A model generated the notes under the pieces. The model was given only the letters and a program-made list of their open reading frames with translations. It made no database searches and was not told where the DNA came from. 64,000 nt of DNA, taken from the IMG/VR virus record IMGVR_UViG_3300050821_004459, positions 31,454-95,453 of that record. One strand, written 5' to 3'. Source of the stretch: a virus. Both the position numbers and the translations under genes were made by a program. The stretch's first letter is position 1; each line of letters starts with the position of its first letter. Positions 47,985 through 53,710 of the stretch are shown here, one piece after another.

Positions 47985-48398
47985 ATGACCAGCATCACCG
48001 AACTCAACGCCGTCAACGCGCCCAAGACCCGCACCAACGCGGACGCGACTGCCGGGGTCGAGATCAAGAAGGCGGCCGCTGCGGCTGCCAAGAAGGCCCG
48101 TGACGACGCGCGCGACGCGCTCGCCAAGGCCTCCGCCGACGCCAAGGCCGCGCGCGACGCCGCGCGCGAGGCAGCCGCCAACGCTCCGAAGCCGGTCACC
48201 GCGCGGACGTTCGTGCGGGACCTGGACCGGGCGATCCTGGAGGCGGCCGGCAAGATCGTCGCCGACGCCGACATCCCGGACGAGCTGCGCGAGGACGTCG
48301 AGCACCTCATCGCCAACCAGCTCCACCACCTGGCCTCGCCCAAGACGGGCTGGGACGTGGAGGGCCTGCCGCTCCCCCAGCGGAGCGAGTGGGTCTAG
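47985..48398 (+). CDS. Ala/Lys-rich helical protein
   Basis: 137 residues. The first 70 residues are an Ala/Lys/Asp-rich helix (KKAAAAAAKKARDDARDALA, AKASADAKAARDAAREAAA) reminiscent of histone-like or coiled-coil tails; the rest is a compact helical domain (FVRDLDRAILEAAGKIVADA, DELREDVEHLIANQLHHLAS). Codon use is far more GC-rich than in the left arm. AGAGGAG ribosome site 7 bases before ATG. It may bind DNA; no family known. Confidence 0.7.
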   Translation: MTSITELNAVNAPKTRTNADATAGVEIKKAAAAAAKKARDDARDALAKASADAKAARDAAREAAANAPKPVTARTFVRDLDRAILEAAGKIVADADIPDELREDVEHLIANQLHHLASPKTGWDVEGLPLPQRSEWV

Positions 48399-48482
48399 TC
48401 GGTAAGCTCGGAAGCCGGGGCGCGCTGCGCCTCGGCCGCCGGGCTGGTTCGACTAGAACCAAGTATCCCAGAGGAGAAGAAA

Positions 48483-48668
48483 ATGCCAACCAAGATGGCC
48501 CTTGAGGTGGCGCGTCGGATCATCACCGCGCGGTACTTCTACTACATGTGCGTGCCTGGTGCCAACCTGGGCTTTGAGTACATGATGTACGACCAGGCCA
48601 TGTACGATCTGACCTCCGGCTGCGGGCCTGCCCGCGCCGTCGTCACCGAGTACCTGGCGACATACTAG
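48483..48668 (+). CDS. Hypothetical small protein
   Basis: 61 residues, aromatic-rich (ITARYFYYMCVPGANLGFEY, MMYDQAMYDLTSGCGPARAV). Strong ribosome site AGAGGAG and a hairpin-bearing leader (GC-rich dyad near 48413-48436). Position and start signals support it; function unknown. Confidence 0.65.
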   Translation: MPTKMALEVARRIITARYFYYMCVPGANLGFEYMMYDQAMYDLTSGCGPARAVVTEYLATY

Positions 48669-48670
48669 CC

Positions 48671-48844
48671 ATGGACATGTACGAGGTACGGTACATGTTC
48701 AACGGCATCGAGCACACCATCGACGTGCCCGCCGTCAGCGAGGCAGAGGCCGCCTGGAAAGCCGGGCAGCACGCAGACACGAGCGCTGAGTTCAGGAGCG
48801 CCCGCAGGCTGGCCAGCGTCAATGGCCAGGTAGTATACGCCTGA
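48671..48844 (+). CDS. Hypothetical small protein (57 residues)
   Basis: ATG 48671, two bases after the previous stop, to TGA 48842-48844. The product starts MDMYEVRYMFNGIEHTIDVP, then AVSEAEAAWKAGQHADTSAE, a beta-beta-alpha order. Its stop codon is the first part of a conserved stop-to-start hairpin element. No family. Confidence 0.65.
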   Translation: MDMYEVRYMFNGIEHTIDVPAVSEAEAAWKAGQHADTSAEFRSARRLASVNGQVVYA

Positions 48845-48900
48845 GTCACCGGGGCGAGGCAGGAGTTCACGACTGCTCCTGCCTGGCCCGGGCAACTCAG
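48841..48900 (+). promoter_or_regulatory. Conserved stop-to-start RNA hairpin element, copy 1
   Basis: Begins CTGAGTCACCGGG at the stop codon and ends CCCGGGCAACTCAG, so the outer arms CTGAGT / ACTCAG and CCGGG / CCCGG can pair; an inner perfect 9-base stem (AGGCAGGAG / CTCCTGCCT) caps it. Ribosome site GAGGAGGAG and ATG 48919 follow. Two further copies are at 49008 and 49877. Confidence 0.65.
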
Positions 48901-48918
48901 CCCACAGAGGAGGAGAAA

Positions 48919-49011
48919 ATGAAGACATTGCTGCTGGACACAACATCGATCACGGTGATAGTCCTGGTCGTCGGATTCTTCATCGGCTACTTCCGGAACA
49001 CCGGCATCTGA
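48919..49011 (+). CDS. Single-pass membrane peptide (30 residues)
   Basis: ATG 48919, preceded by GGAGGAG, to TGA 49009-49011. One hydrophobic helix (ITVIVLVVGFFIGYF) with a short start and polar end. Very short, but the excellent ribosome site and the flanking hairpin elements support expression. Confidence 0.55.
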   Translation: MKTLLLDTTSITVIVLVVGFFIGYFRNTGI

Positions 49012-49062
49012 GTCACCGGGCTGGAGCACAGAGTGTGACTGTGTTCCGACCGGGCAACTCAG
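49008..49062 (+). promoter_or_regulatory. Conserved stop-to-start RNA hairpin element, copy 2
   Basis: CTGAGTCACCGGG at the stop codon, then an inner stem (GGAGCACAG / CTGTGTTCC with a G-U pair) around the loop AGTGTGA, then CCGGGCAACTCAG, followed by the same AGCCCA-AGAGGAGGAG lead to ATG 49082. Confidence 0.65.
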
Positions 49063-49081
49063 CCCAAAGAGGAGGAGAATA

Positions 49082-49546
49082 ATGGAGAACTCAATCGAGT
49101 GGCTGGAGTCTCAGCTCAGGGCGGCACGGCAGGCGGAGCATGCGGCCAAGAGGCAGCGCATGCTTGACACGCCAATCGTGTACCGCTACGTGATCGAGCC
49201 AGACCTCAGCAAGCGCCACAGCGACGACGTGCTGTACGACCGGACCTGCGTGCGGTACGTACTCCGGCGGTTCGCAGTCAACGCTGCCGAGGCCAAGGCG
49301 GCCGGGCACCCCGAGCATGAGCTGCGTGAGGGTGCCTCGGCTTACCTCTACAACACGGGCACCGCGCAGATCGTGTGCTCTGTGGGCGGCGGGACTTCAT
49401 ACATCTTCCCGCCGTGGAACAAGCCGGATGACGGCGCAGACGTCAGAGCATTCCTGCAGATCGGACGATTCCTGCTGGAGCACGCGGACGGCGGGGACAT
49501 CACGGACATCGTGAAGATGTACCTGCTGGAGCGCGGTCTGTCATGA
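49082..49546 (+). CDS. Hypothetical protein
   Basis: 154 residues. Starts with a helical region (ENSIEWLESQLRAARQAEHA), continues with PIVYRYVIEPDLSKRHSDDV, RTCVRYVLRRFAVNAAEAKA and a Gly-rich turn (CSVGGGTSYIFPPW), and ends helical. Mixed alpha/beta soluble protein with GGAGGAG ribosome site. No family found by eye. Confidence 0.7.
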   Translation: MENSIEWLESQLRAARQAEHAAKRQRMLDTPIVYRYVIEPDLSKRHSDDVLYDRTCVRYVLRRFAVNAAEAKAAGHPEHELREGASAYLYNTGTAQIVCSVGGGTSYIFPPWNKPDDGADVRAFLQIGRFLLEHADGGDITDIVKMYLLERGLS

Positions 49547-49704
49547 TAATCGACCCGATCCTCAGCGAGCAGCGGGCGGCCTGGCTGGCCAACCCGACCG
49601 ACCTACACTACAGGGGTGAGCTCATTGAGCTGGGCGTCCGAGTCGTGGACGCCCAGGAGCTGGAGCTCATCCGCAACGACGACATCAGGATGGAGCAGAA
49701 GTGA
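49543..49704 (+). CDS. Hypothetical small protein (53 residues)
   Basis: ATG 49543 overlaps the previous stop (ATGA). The product starts MIIDPILSEQRAAWLANPTD and has a second helix with several Glu/Leu (ELIELGVRVVDAQELELIRN). The following GTG overlaps its own stop. Function unknown. Confidence 0.6.
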   Translation: MIIDPILSEQRAAWLANPTDLHYRGELIELGVRVVDAQELELIRNDDIRMEQK

Positions 49705-49880
49705 GGGACCTAGACTGGTCAGACTATGAGGCTGACGGCCAGCGCATGCGCGATGAGCAGGCCGAGCGCCACATGGACGAGATCGCACAGGAGCTATTCG
49801 GCAAGCCATATGATCAGCTCAACGACAACCAGGCCGAACTGGTCATGGACCAGAGGGACGCGCGCTACCCGGAGGACTGA
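49701..49880 (+). CDS. Hypothetical small acidic protein (59 residues)
   Basis: GTG 49701 overlaps the previous stop (GTGA); TGA at 49878-49880 opens the third hairpin element. Helical and acidic: RDLDWSDYEADGQRMRDEQA, ERHMDEIAQELFGKPYDQLN. No family. Confidence 0.6.
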   Translation: MRDLDWSDYEADGQRMRDEQAERHMDEIAQELFGKPYDQLNDNQAELVMDQRDARYPED

Positions 49881-49932
49881 ATCACCGGGCTGGTCTCCAG
49901 AGTGTGACTGGAGGCTGGCCGGGCGGTATCAG
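49877..49932 (+). promoter_or_regulatory. Conserved stop-to-start RNA hairpin element, copy 3
   Basis: CTGAATCACCGGG at the stop codon, an inner stem (CTCCAG / CTGGAG) around the same AGTGTGA loop as copy 2, then CCGGGCGGTATCAG. The outer stem is shorter (CTGA / TCAG). The usual AGCCCACAGAGGAGGAG leader leads to GTG 49951. Confidence 0.65.
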
Positions 49933-49950
49933 CCCACAGAGGAGGAGAAT

Positions 49951-50154
49951 GTGGTAAAGCAGAAGTACGAACTGTACAGGCAGCTGTTCTACATCACAGA
50001 GTGGCGTGACGGCTGCGTATTCCGGACTAGGCCTGCTGAGTGTGGGTGGTACCCGGAATCGACCATCAAGGCCAACGAGCCACGCAAGACCAACCTGATC
50101 TACTCGGTCGTGGACGTTGACTTTATGACCATCCGCATTGCAAGGAAGGGCTAG
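49951..50154 (+). CDS. Hypothetical small protein
   Basis: 67 residues from GTG 49951 after a GGAGGAG site; the open frame extends upstream but covers the hairpin element. Sequence: KQKYELYRQLFYITEWRDGC, FRTRPAECGWYPESTIKANE, then a beta-rich end (NLIYSVVDVDFMTIRIARK). No family; two Cys. Its stop codon overlaps a putative promoter. Confidence 0.6.
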   Translation: MVKQKYELYRQLFYITEWRDGCVFRTRPAECGWYPESTIKANEPRKTNLIYSVVDVDFMTIRIARKG

Positions 50155-50183
50155 ACTCCAGCAGCCCGGTCGGGTAGAATTGG
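50151..50183 (+). promoter_or_regulatory. Putative promoter, copy A (TAGAAT -10)
   Basis: A 33-base block, opening with CTAG at the stop codon and ending GGTAGAATTGG, shared with 51387-51419 at about 70 percent identity. It offers TAGACT as a -35 and TAGAAT as a -10 at 17-base spacing, before a CCCGGTCGG / CCGACCGGG hairpin and ATG 50228. Confidence 0.5.
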
Positions 50184-50227
50184 AATTGAAGGGGCCGACC
50201 GGGCCTCGGAGTCCGCAGGAGCGAAAA

Positions 50228-50425
50228 ATGTACGTAAACGATACGTATAGCAAGATCGTAAGGTCGCAGGACGACGAAAAGCGGCCTTGCCCGCCGCCGT
50301 CTGTGCTCGATCGGATTGCGGACGAGAAGTTCGCGCCCGGCTATAAGGGCGCGCAGCGCAGCCGGAAGAACGTTTGCCCGGACTGCTACGAGGCCCGGTC
50401 AATCGCCAAAACCTGCGGATGTTAG
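50228..50425 (+). CDS. Small zinc-binding protein
   Basis: 65 residues: YSKIVRSQDDEKRPCPPPSV, LDRIADEKFAPGYKGAQRSR, then NVCPDCYEARSIAKTCGC. The CPxC and CxC motifs near the end make a plausible zinc site. Ribosome site GCAGGAG. A hairpin lies in the leader. No family with known function recognised. Confidence 0.6.
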   Translation: MYVNDTYSKIVRSQDDEKRPCPPPSVLDRIADEKFAPGYKGAQRSRKNVCPDCYEARSIAKTCGC

Positions 50426-50486
50426 CGCAGGTCAAAGACCTAATTCGAACGGAGCGTATCCGATCGAAAATACAGAGGAGAAGAAA

Positions 50487-50921
50487 ATGCAAGTGAGCTG
50501 GTACCTATTCACAGACGCCAAGGGCAATGAAGTGCCCGTCGACTACAGCGGCCAGATCTTCCTACTACTGGAGCCCGCCCGCGCAGATAAGCTCCGGGAT
50601 GGCTGGCCGGGACATATCCTGCACGATATCGCGCTCGGTAATATGCCGCTAGTCGAGCAAATTCGCGGCTACGCGAGCGGGCACTACGACTGTGGCGGCT
50701 GGGACGTCATCGTTGAATGCTGGTCACCGGACAAGATCCGGGGCGCGCTCAGCGTCTGGGGTCCTGGTAACACCCAGCCCCACCAGGCCGCGACGTTGGA
50801 GGAGGCCATCACCAACAGCACTCTGGCATCCTGCGTCGACGTCTGGTCCGATCAGCAGGCGGACGCCGCAGTCGAGGGCTGCACAGGAGACAGCTTCTGC
50901 CTCTATCACGACGCGCACTGA
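50487..50921 (+). CDS. Hypothetical protein
   Basis: 144 residues from ATG 50487 (AGAGGAG site). Mixed alpha/beta: SWYLFTDAKGNEVPVDYSGQ, IFLLLEPARADKLRDGWPGH, WDVIVECWSPDKIRGALSVW. Cys residues near the end (ASCVDVW, EGCTGDSFC). The leader contains TTCGAACG shared with the 47-base elements. Unknown function. Confidence 0.65.
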   Translation: MQVSWYLFTDAKGNEVPVDYSGQIFLLLEPARADKLRDGWPGHILHDIALGNMPLVEQIRGYASGHYDCGGWDVIVECWSPDKIRGALSVWGPGNTQPHQAATLEEAITNSTLASCVDVWSDQQADAAVEGCTGDSFCLYHDAH

Positions 50922-50936
50922 GGTCTGTTCCGCCGG

Positions 50937-50974
50937 GGGTGCTGGCCGCTAGATATATCTAGCGGACAGTGCCC
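50937..50974 (+). repeat. Two-stage RNA hairpin with 20-base palindrome
   Basis: GGGTGCTG / CAGTGCCC outer arms enclose the perfect palindrome CCGCTAGATATATCTAGCGG (50946-50965). It follows the gene ending at 50921 and precedes a second hairpin (GTTACC / GGTAAC, 51013-51029) and a 47-base repeated element. Confidence 0.6.
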
Positions 50975-51031
50975 GGGCAGTGCAAGCCCCCATTCGTTAA
51001 CCTAGCTAACTAGTTACCTGAGAGGTAACCT

Positions 51032-51078
51032 CGCAGGTAGGAAGCGTTTTTCGAACGAAAACGGTACTCAGTACCGCT
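51032..51078 (+). repeat. 47-base duplicated leader element, copy 1
   Basis: Starts CGCAGGTAGGA and ends ACGGTACTCAGTACCGCT; 42 of 47 positions match copy 2 at 51858-51904. It contains TTCGAACGAAAACGG and a short dyad (CGGTACT / AGTACCG). Both copies lie 20-25 bases before the start codon of a gene. A shortened relative is at 50426-50451. Confidence 0.75.
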
Positions 51079-51096
51079 CAACCCGGAGGAGGAGAA

Positions 51097-51390
51097 ATGG
51101 ACGACGAGCGTGGCTACCACGGCCAGATTTTCAACACGCCGAAGCCCGCAGACACGGACGCGATGCTGCGTGATCTCATGAACGAGGCGCGCGGCTTCAT
51201 CTATGACTGCACAGACGAGGTGCCTGCGGACATCGCCGACACCACGGCCATGATCCTGGTCCACAGGAACTTCGAGGGTGGCTGGGCAGGCTTCATCGCC
51301 AGTGACATGACGCTGGACGAGATGCTGGTACACAATGCCATCATCAGCAAGTACGGCGCGCAGTTCGCCGCAACCATCTACCGGGCCTAG
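51097..51390 (+). CDS. Hypothetical protein
   Basis: 97 residues, GGAGGAGGAG ribosome site. Acidic, mixed fold: HGQIFNTPKPADTDAMLRDL, DIADTTAMILVHRNFEGGWA, DEMLVHNAIISKYGAQFAAT. Preceded by the 47-base element. Its stop overlaps putative promoter copy B. Unknown function. Confidence 0.65.
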   Translation: MDDERGYHGQIFNTPKPADTDAMLRDLMNEARGFIYDCTDEVPADIADTTAMILVHRNFEGGWAGFIASDMTLDEMLVHNAIISKYGAQFAATIYRA

Positions 51391-51419
51391 CTTTCAGCGG
51401 CCGGACGCGGTAGAATTGG
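51387..51419 (+). promoter_or_regulatory. Putative promoter, copy B (TAGAAT -10)
   Basis: Counterpart of 50151-50183: CTAG at the stop codon, TAGCTT as a poor -35 and TAGAAT at 51411-51416, ending GGTAGAATTGG. It lies 40 bases before ATG 51459. Confidence 0.5.
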
Positions 51420-51458
51420 CCTAGCGGCCCGCCCCGGGCCACAGAACCGGAGGAGAAA

Positions 51459-51773
51459 ATGGAATTCCAGGACTGGATTCTGACCGAGCCGATCGAAATC
51501 ACCGTCACCAGCACCGATCCCGGCACCGAGGACAATGACAAGGTCCACACCGAGCTGCTGATCGAGCGTGTTCTCGGCCCCGGCGCAGTTCTGCTCCGGA
51601 TAAACTGGAATGGAGAGCTCAGCGCGAACGGCAAGTATGTGAATCTTGGCGACGACTCGCGCTACTGGAGCATCTTCGAGCACGTCGATGAACTCGGTCA
51701 CACAGAGATCGACGTCTGGAGGCCAGCCCCGGTCGGCTTTCACTGCGAAATGACCGTAGACCCGAGTAGCTGA
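51459..51773 (+). CDS. Small protein, paralogue group A (first copy)
   Basis: 104 residues. The order EPIEITVTSTDP, ELLIERVLGPGAVLLRINWN, GELSANGKYVNLGDDSRYW and a Trp-Pro-rich end resembles the proteins at 61374-61793 and 62479-62799 (EPVRITLI / EPVRVTMV, YLVERLA / YLVERIA, FxxDGxxxxNG). So a beta-rich family has at least three members in this arm. Ribosome site GGAGGAG. Function unknown. Confidence 0.65.
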   Translation: MEFQDWILTEPIEITVTSTDPGTEDNDKVHTELLIERVLGPGAVLLRINWNGELSANGKYVNLGDDSRYWSIFEHVDELGHTEIDVWRPAPVGFHCEMTVDPSS

Positions 51774-51785
51774 TCTGCTAGGCCG

Positions 51786-51838
51786 GTTCTGCGCCGGATC
51801 GTATACGATTTTTCGCAGAACTCGGCCGGGCAACTCAG
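51786..51838 (+). promoter_or_regulatory. Stop-proximal hairpin ending CCGGGCAACTCAG
   Basis: A perfect 8-base stem (GTTCTGCG / CGCAGAAC) around a loop that contains the palindrome ATCGTATACGAT, followed by GGCCGGGCAACTCAG, the same 3' part as the stop-to-start elements at 48841, 49008 and 49877. The conserved 5' part is absent. Confidence 0.5.
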
Positions 51839-51857
51839 ACTGCAGAATCCATGTTAC

Positions 51858-51904
51858 CGCAGGTAGGAGCCCTAATTCGAACGAAAACGGTACTCAGTAC
51901 CGCT
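51858..51904 (+). repeat. 47-base duplicated leader element, copy 2
   Basis: See copy 1 at 51032; ends 22 bases before ATG 51927 and just before the AGAGGAG ribosome site. Confidence 0.75.
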
Positions 51905-51926
51905 GCACTTTCCCAGAGGAGAAGAC

Positions 51927-52166
51927 ATGGCAAACAACGACGATGAGCGCGACTTCGCAGAAGAGAACTACAACCGCGCGCTGCTGGAGTCAGGTGATGG
52001 CGAGCAGGAACTCAGCATGGACTGCAAGATCTGCGCGCCGTTCGACTGCGATGACCCAGACACTCACCTGGGTGTCCCCAGCGAGTACACCCCACTCCGC
52101 AACCGAGGCTGCCACTGCGGCGCAGACTTCGATGGCCGCGACTGCATGTGCTTCGAGTTATGCTGA
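51927..52166 (+). CDS. Cys-rich acidic protein
   Basis: 79 residues with an acidic start (MANNDDERDFAEENYN) and nine Cys in the second half (MDCKICAPFDC, GCHCGADFDGRDCMCFELC), a spacing that suggests two zinc sites. Ribosome site AGAGGAG. It overlaps the next gene by 7 bases. No known family. Confidence 0.65.
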   Translation: MANNDDERDFAEENYNRALLESGDGEQELSMDCKICAPFDCDDPDTHLGVPSEYTPLRNRGCHCGADFDGRDCMCFELC

Positions 52167-52315
52167 TCGACGCACCGCATATGTCGCCCGAGGAGCAGGA
52201 TTACATCAATTCACTGCCGGTCGACACCCGTCCCAAGGCAATTTTCCGCTTGCAGCACTTCCGAGAGCAGGAAATGGCGAGATTTATACAGTTCCTACGC
52301 GCCCGGAACGTGTGA
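52160..52315 (+). CDS. Hypothetical small protein (51 residues)
   Basis: ATG 52160 overlaps the previous stop; TGA at 52313-52315. The product MLIDAPHMSPEEQDYINSLP and a basic helix (AIFRLQHFREQEMARFIQFL) lie immediately before a strong terminator, so it is the last gene of this transcript. No family. Confidence 0.6.
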   Translation: MLIDAPHMSPEEQDYINSLPVDTRPKAIFRLQHFREQEMARFIQFLRARNV

Positions 52316-52345
52316 AATACCACTGAAATAGCCCAAAATACCGCC

Positions 52346-52382
52346 AAAAAGGCCCTAAATCACTGCGATTTAGGGCCTTTTT
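52346..52382 (+). terminator. Strong intrinsic terminator
   Basis: A perfect 16-base stem (AAAAAGGCCCTAAATC / GATTTAGGGCCTTTTT) with a 5-base loop; the 3' arm ends in a T-run. It closes the small-gene operon and separates it from the inverted-repeat region. Confidence 0.92.
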
Positions 52383-52425
52383 GCGTGTAATAACATGAAA
52401 ATCCACATAGATTACCATATTGACC

Positions 52426-52488
52426 CATAGATCCCGCATAGAATCCATAGAAACGTTAATTTTAGGGCTTATGTGTAAGAAACTACCG
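52426..52488 (+). repeat. 63-base inverted repeat, left arm
   Basis: Starts CATAGATCCCGCATAG and ends TATGTGTAAGAAACTACCG. The inner 20 bases match the right arm perfectly; over the whole arm about four in five bases match. Confidence 0.85.
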
Positions 52489-52490
52489 GC

Positions 52491-52793
52491 TACCGTTTCT
52501 AAACCCCCTGAATTTTACAGTGTACTCAGAGTATTGCCGCAGGTAGACGCATATATGCAGATAACTGTGCACCCAGAAAATCGGAAAAATCGGACTACCG
52601 TTTCTAGGGGTGTGCAGGCCGGGGGTACCGTTTCTAGAAATACTGCATTATCAAATGTAATGAATATAGTATTTACTGCAATGAAAATCAATAATTCACT
52701 GATGTAGCTAGAATTTCTAGAACCGCTGTGCAGTCGGAGAAATCGTTTGAAACTACCGGCACTACCGTTTCTTCCCTAGAAACTACCGTTTCT
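52491..52793 (+). repeat. Five TACCGTTTCT iterons
   Basis: Exact copies start at 52491, 52596, 52626, 52763 and 52784, all on the + strand, mostly as ACTACCGTTTCTA. An ACTACCGGC variant precedes two of them, and the ends of the inverted repeats carry ACTACCG as well. Confidence 0.8.
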
Positions 52794-52880
52794 AAAATAT
52801 GATATTATAGACTACTAGGATAAATGTAAATACTGCATTTTCAATAATAATAATTAACAGGAGGGTAGAGCGGGGAGATA

Positions 52881-52943
52881 CGGTAGTTTCTTACACATAA
52901 CCCTGAAATTCAACGGTTCTATGGGTTCTATGCGGGTTCTAAG
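52881..52943 (-). repeat. 63-base inverted repeat, right arm
   Basis: Starts CGGTAGTTTCTTACACATAA on the + strand, the reverse complement of the end of the left arm. It ends 28 bases before the ATG at 52972. Confidence 0.85.
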
Positions 52944-52959
52944 CGCTCGTATTATCGGG

Positions 52960-52965
52960 TATACT
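52960..52965 (+). promoter_or_regulatory. Putative -10 element (TATACT) of a leaderless transcript
   Basis: TATACT ends 6 bases before ATG 52972, and the bases between have no ribosome-binding site. Transcription would start at or very near the A of ATG. Confidence 0.55.
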
Positions 52966-52971
52966 CGATCT

Positions 52972-53604
52972 ATGCCGATCTACATTGTTATCTCAGACGG
53001 GAAAGCATACGGGACCTACAGTGACGTCGAAGAAGCAGAAGCCGACATCACAACACTCAAGGATCGCTACGGCTATCATGCAGTAGTAATGCCTGTGGCC
53101 AAGATAAACTGGGACAAGCTCGCAGTCAACGAGGACCTATCCCAGATCAGAACCAAGACCAAAGAGATCCTGCTAGAGCTTTTCCCCACGGTGGGCACTA
53201 TTCACCCAGCCCAGTACGTCAAGGACTTCATTATCAACACGCCTGGCACAACAGCCAAGGCATCATACCTCTCAATCATCCGCCGGGAACTCGGCATCAC
53301 ATCAAAGCCCCACAGAACCAAAGGCATCCTAGGCGTCCAGTACTGGGAGTGGGTCCGAGAGTTCCCGGGAGACCAGCAAGACAACGCCAACGACCCACAA
53401 GCCCCCAGGCCCGCCCACTACAGAACCAAGGAAAATAACAAGAGAAACAAAGCACAAGAGCAGCAAGACACAACAGAGGAATTCCTCGATGACGATGACC
53501 TGATCTTCATCCCGGACCACCAGGTCTGGATTCAGGAGAAGCACATGCAGGAGTACCTCGCCGATCCAGAGAGCTACACAGGCTACCTCGAAAGAGAATC
53601 ATAG
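52972..53604 (+). CDS. Putative DNA-binding protein next to the iteron region
   Basis: 210 residues. An N-terminal compact domain (PIYIVISDGKAYGTYSDVEE), a middle that could form a winged helix (IRTKTKEILLELFPTVGTIH, AQYVKDFIINTPGTTAKASY, LSIIRRELGIT) and a charged low-complexity end (KENNKRNKAQEQQDTTEEFL, DDDDLIF). It lies 28 bases after the inverted-repeat arm with a leaderless-type promoter, so it could be the protein that acts on those repeats (initiator or repressor). No family recognised; function is inference from place. Confidence 0.6.
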   Translation: MPIYIVISDGKAYGTYSDVEEAEADITTLKDRYGYHAVVMPVAKINWDKLAVNEDLSQIRTKTKEILLELFPTVGTIHPAQYVKDFIINTPGTTAKASYLSIIRRELGITSKPHRTKGILGVQYWEWVREFPGDQQDNANDPQAPRPAHYRTKENNKRNKAQEQQDTTEEFLDDDDLIFIPDHQVWIQEKHMQEYLADPESYTGYLERES

Positions 53605-53710
53605 AAAGACTAGATCCCACAAAGGTAATGGAGTAGGCTAGAAGCAGCAATAAGAAGACCCCACAGACTAACAACACAGGACAAACCCCCACAGGAAGAG
53701 GAACACGACC

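Larger units (their letters stand above)
52383..52971. other. AT-rich non-coding region with inverted repeats and iterons (origin or partition-site candidate)
   Basis: Gene-free on both strands. A 63-base arm at 52426-52488 is repeated in reverse at 52881-52943; between them lie five direct copies of TACCGTTTCT and AT-rich sequence (52640-52870). The whole is far more AT-rich than the flanking genes. Iterons, an easily melted AT block and terminal dyads are typical of replication origins or centromere-like partition sites; stoperator-like repressor sites are another reading. Confidence 0.6.

Noticed and set aside
48100-48405. Alternative 101-codon frame inside the Ala/Lys-rich gene
   Set aside because: It is an Arg/Thr/Pro/Ser-rich shadow caused by high GC content; the other frame has a ribosome site and a sensible helical protein.
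48446-48460. GGTTCGACTAGAACC, which looks like a tRNA T-arm
   Set aside because: No acceptor stem, anticodon arm or D-arm can be built around it, and it is one of several short hairpins in leaders of this arm.
52420-52707. 95-codon open frame within the inverted-repeat region
   Set aside because: It runs across the left arm and three iterons, has no ribosome site and no protein-like pattern; the region is better explained as a non-coding site.
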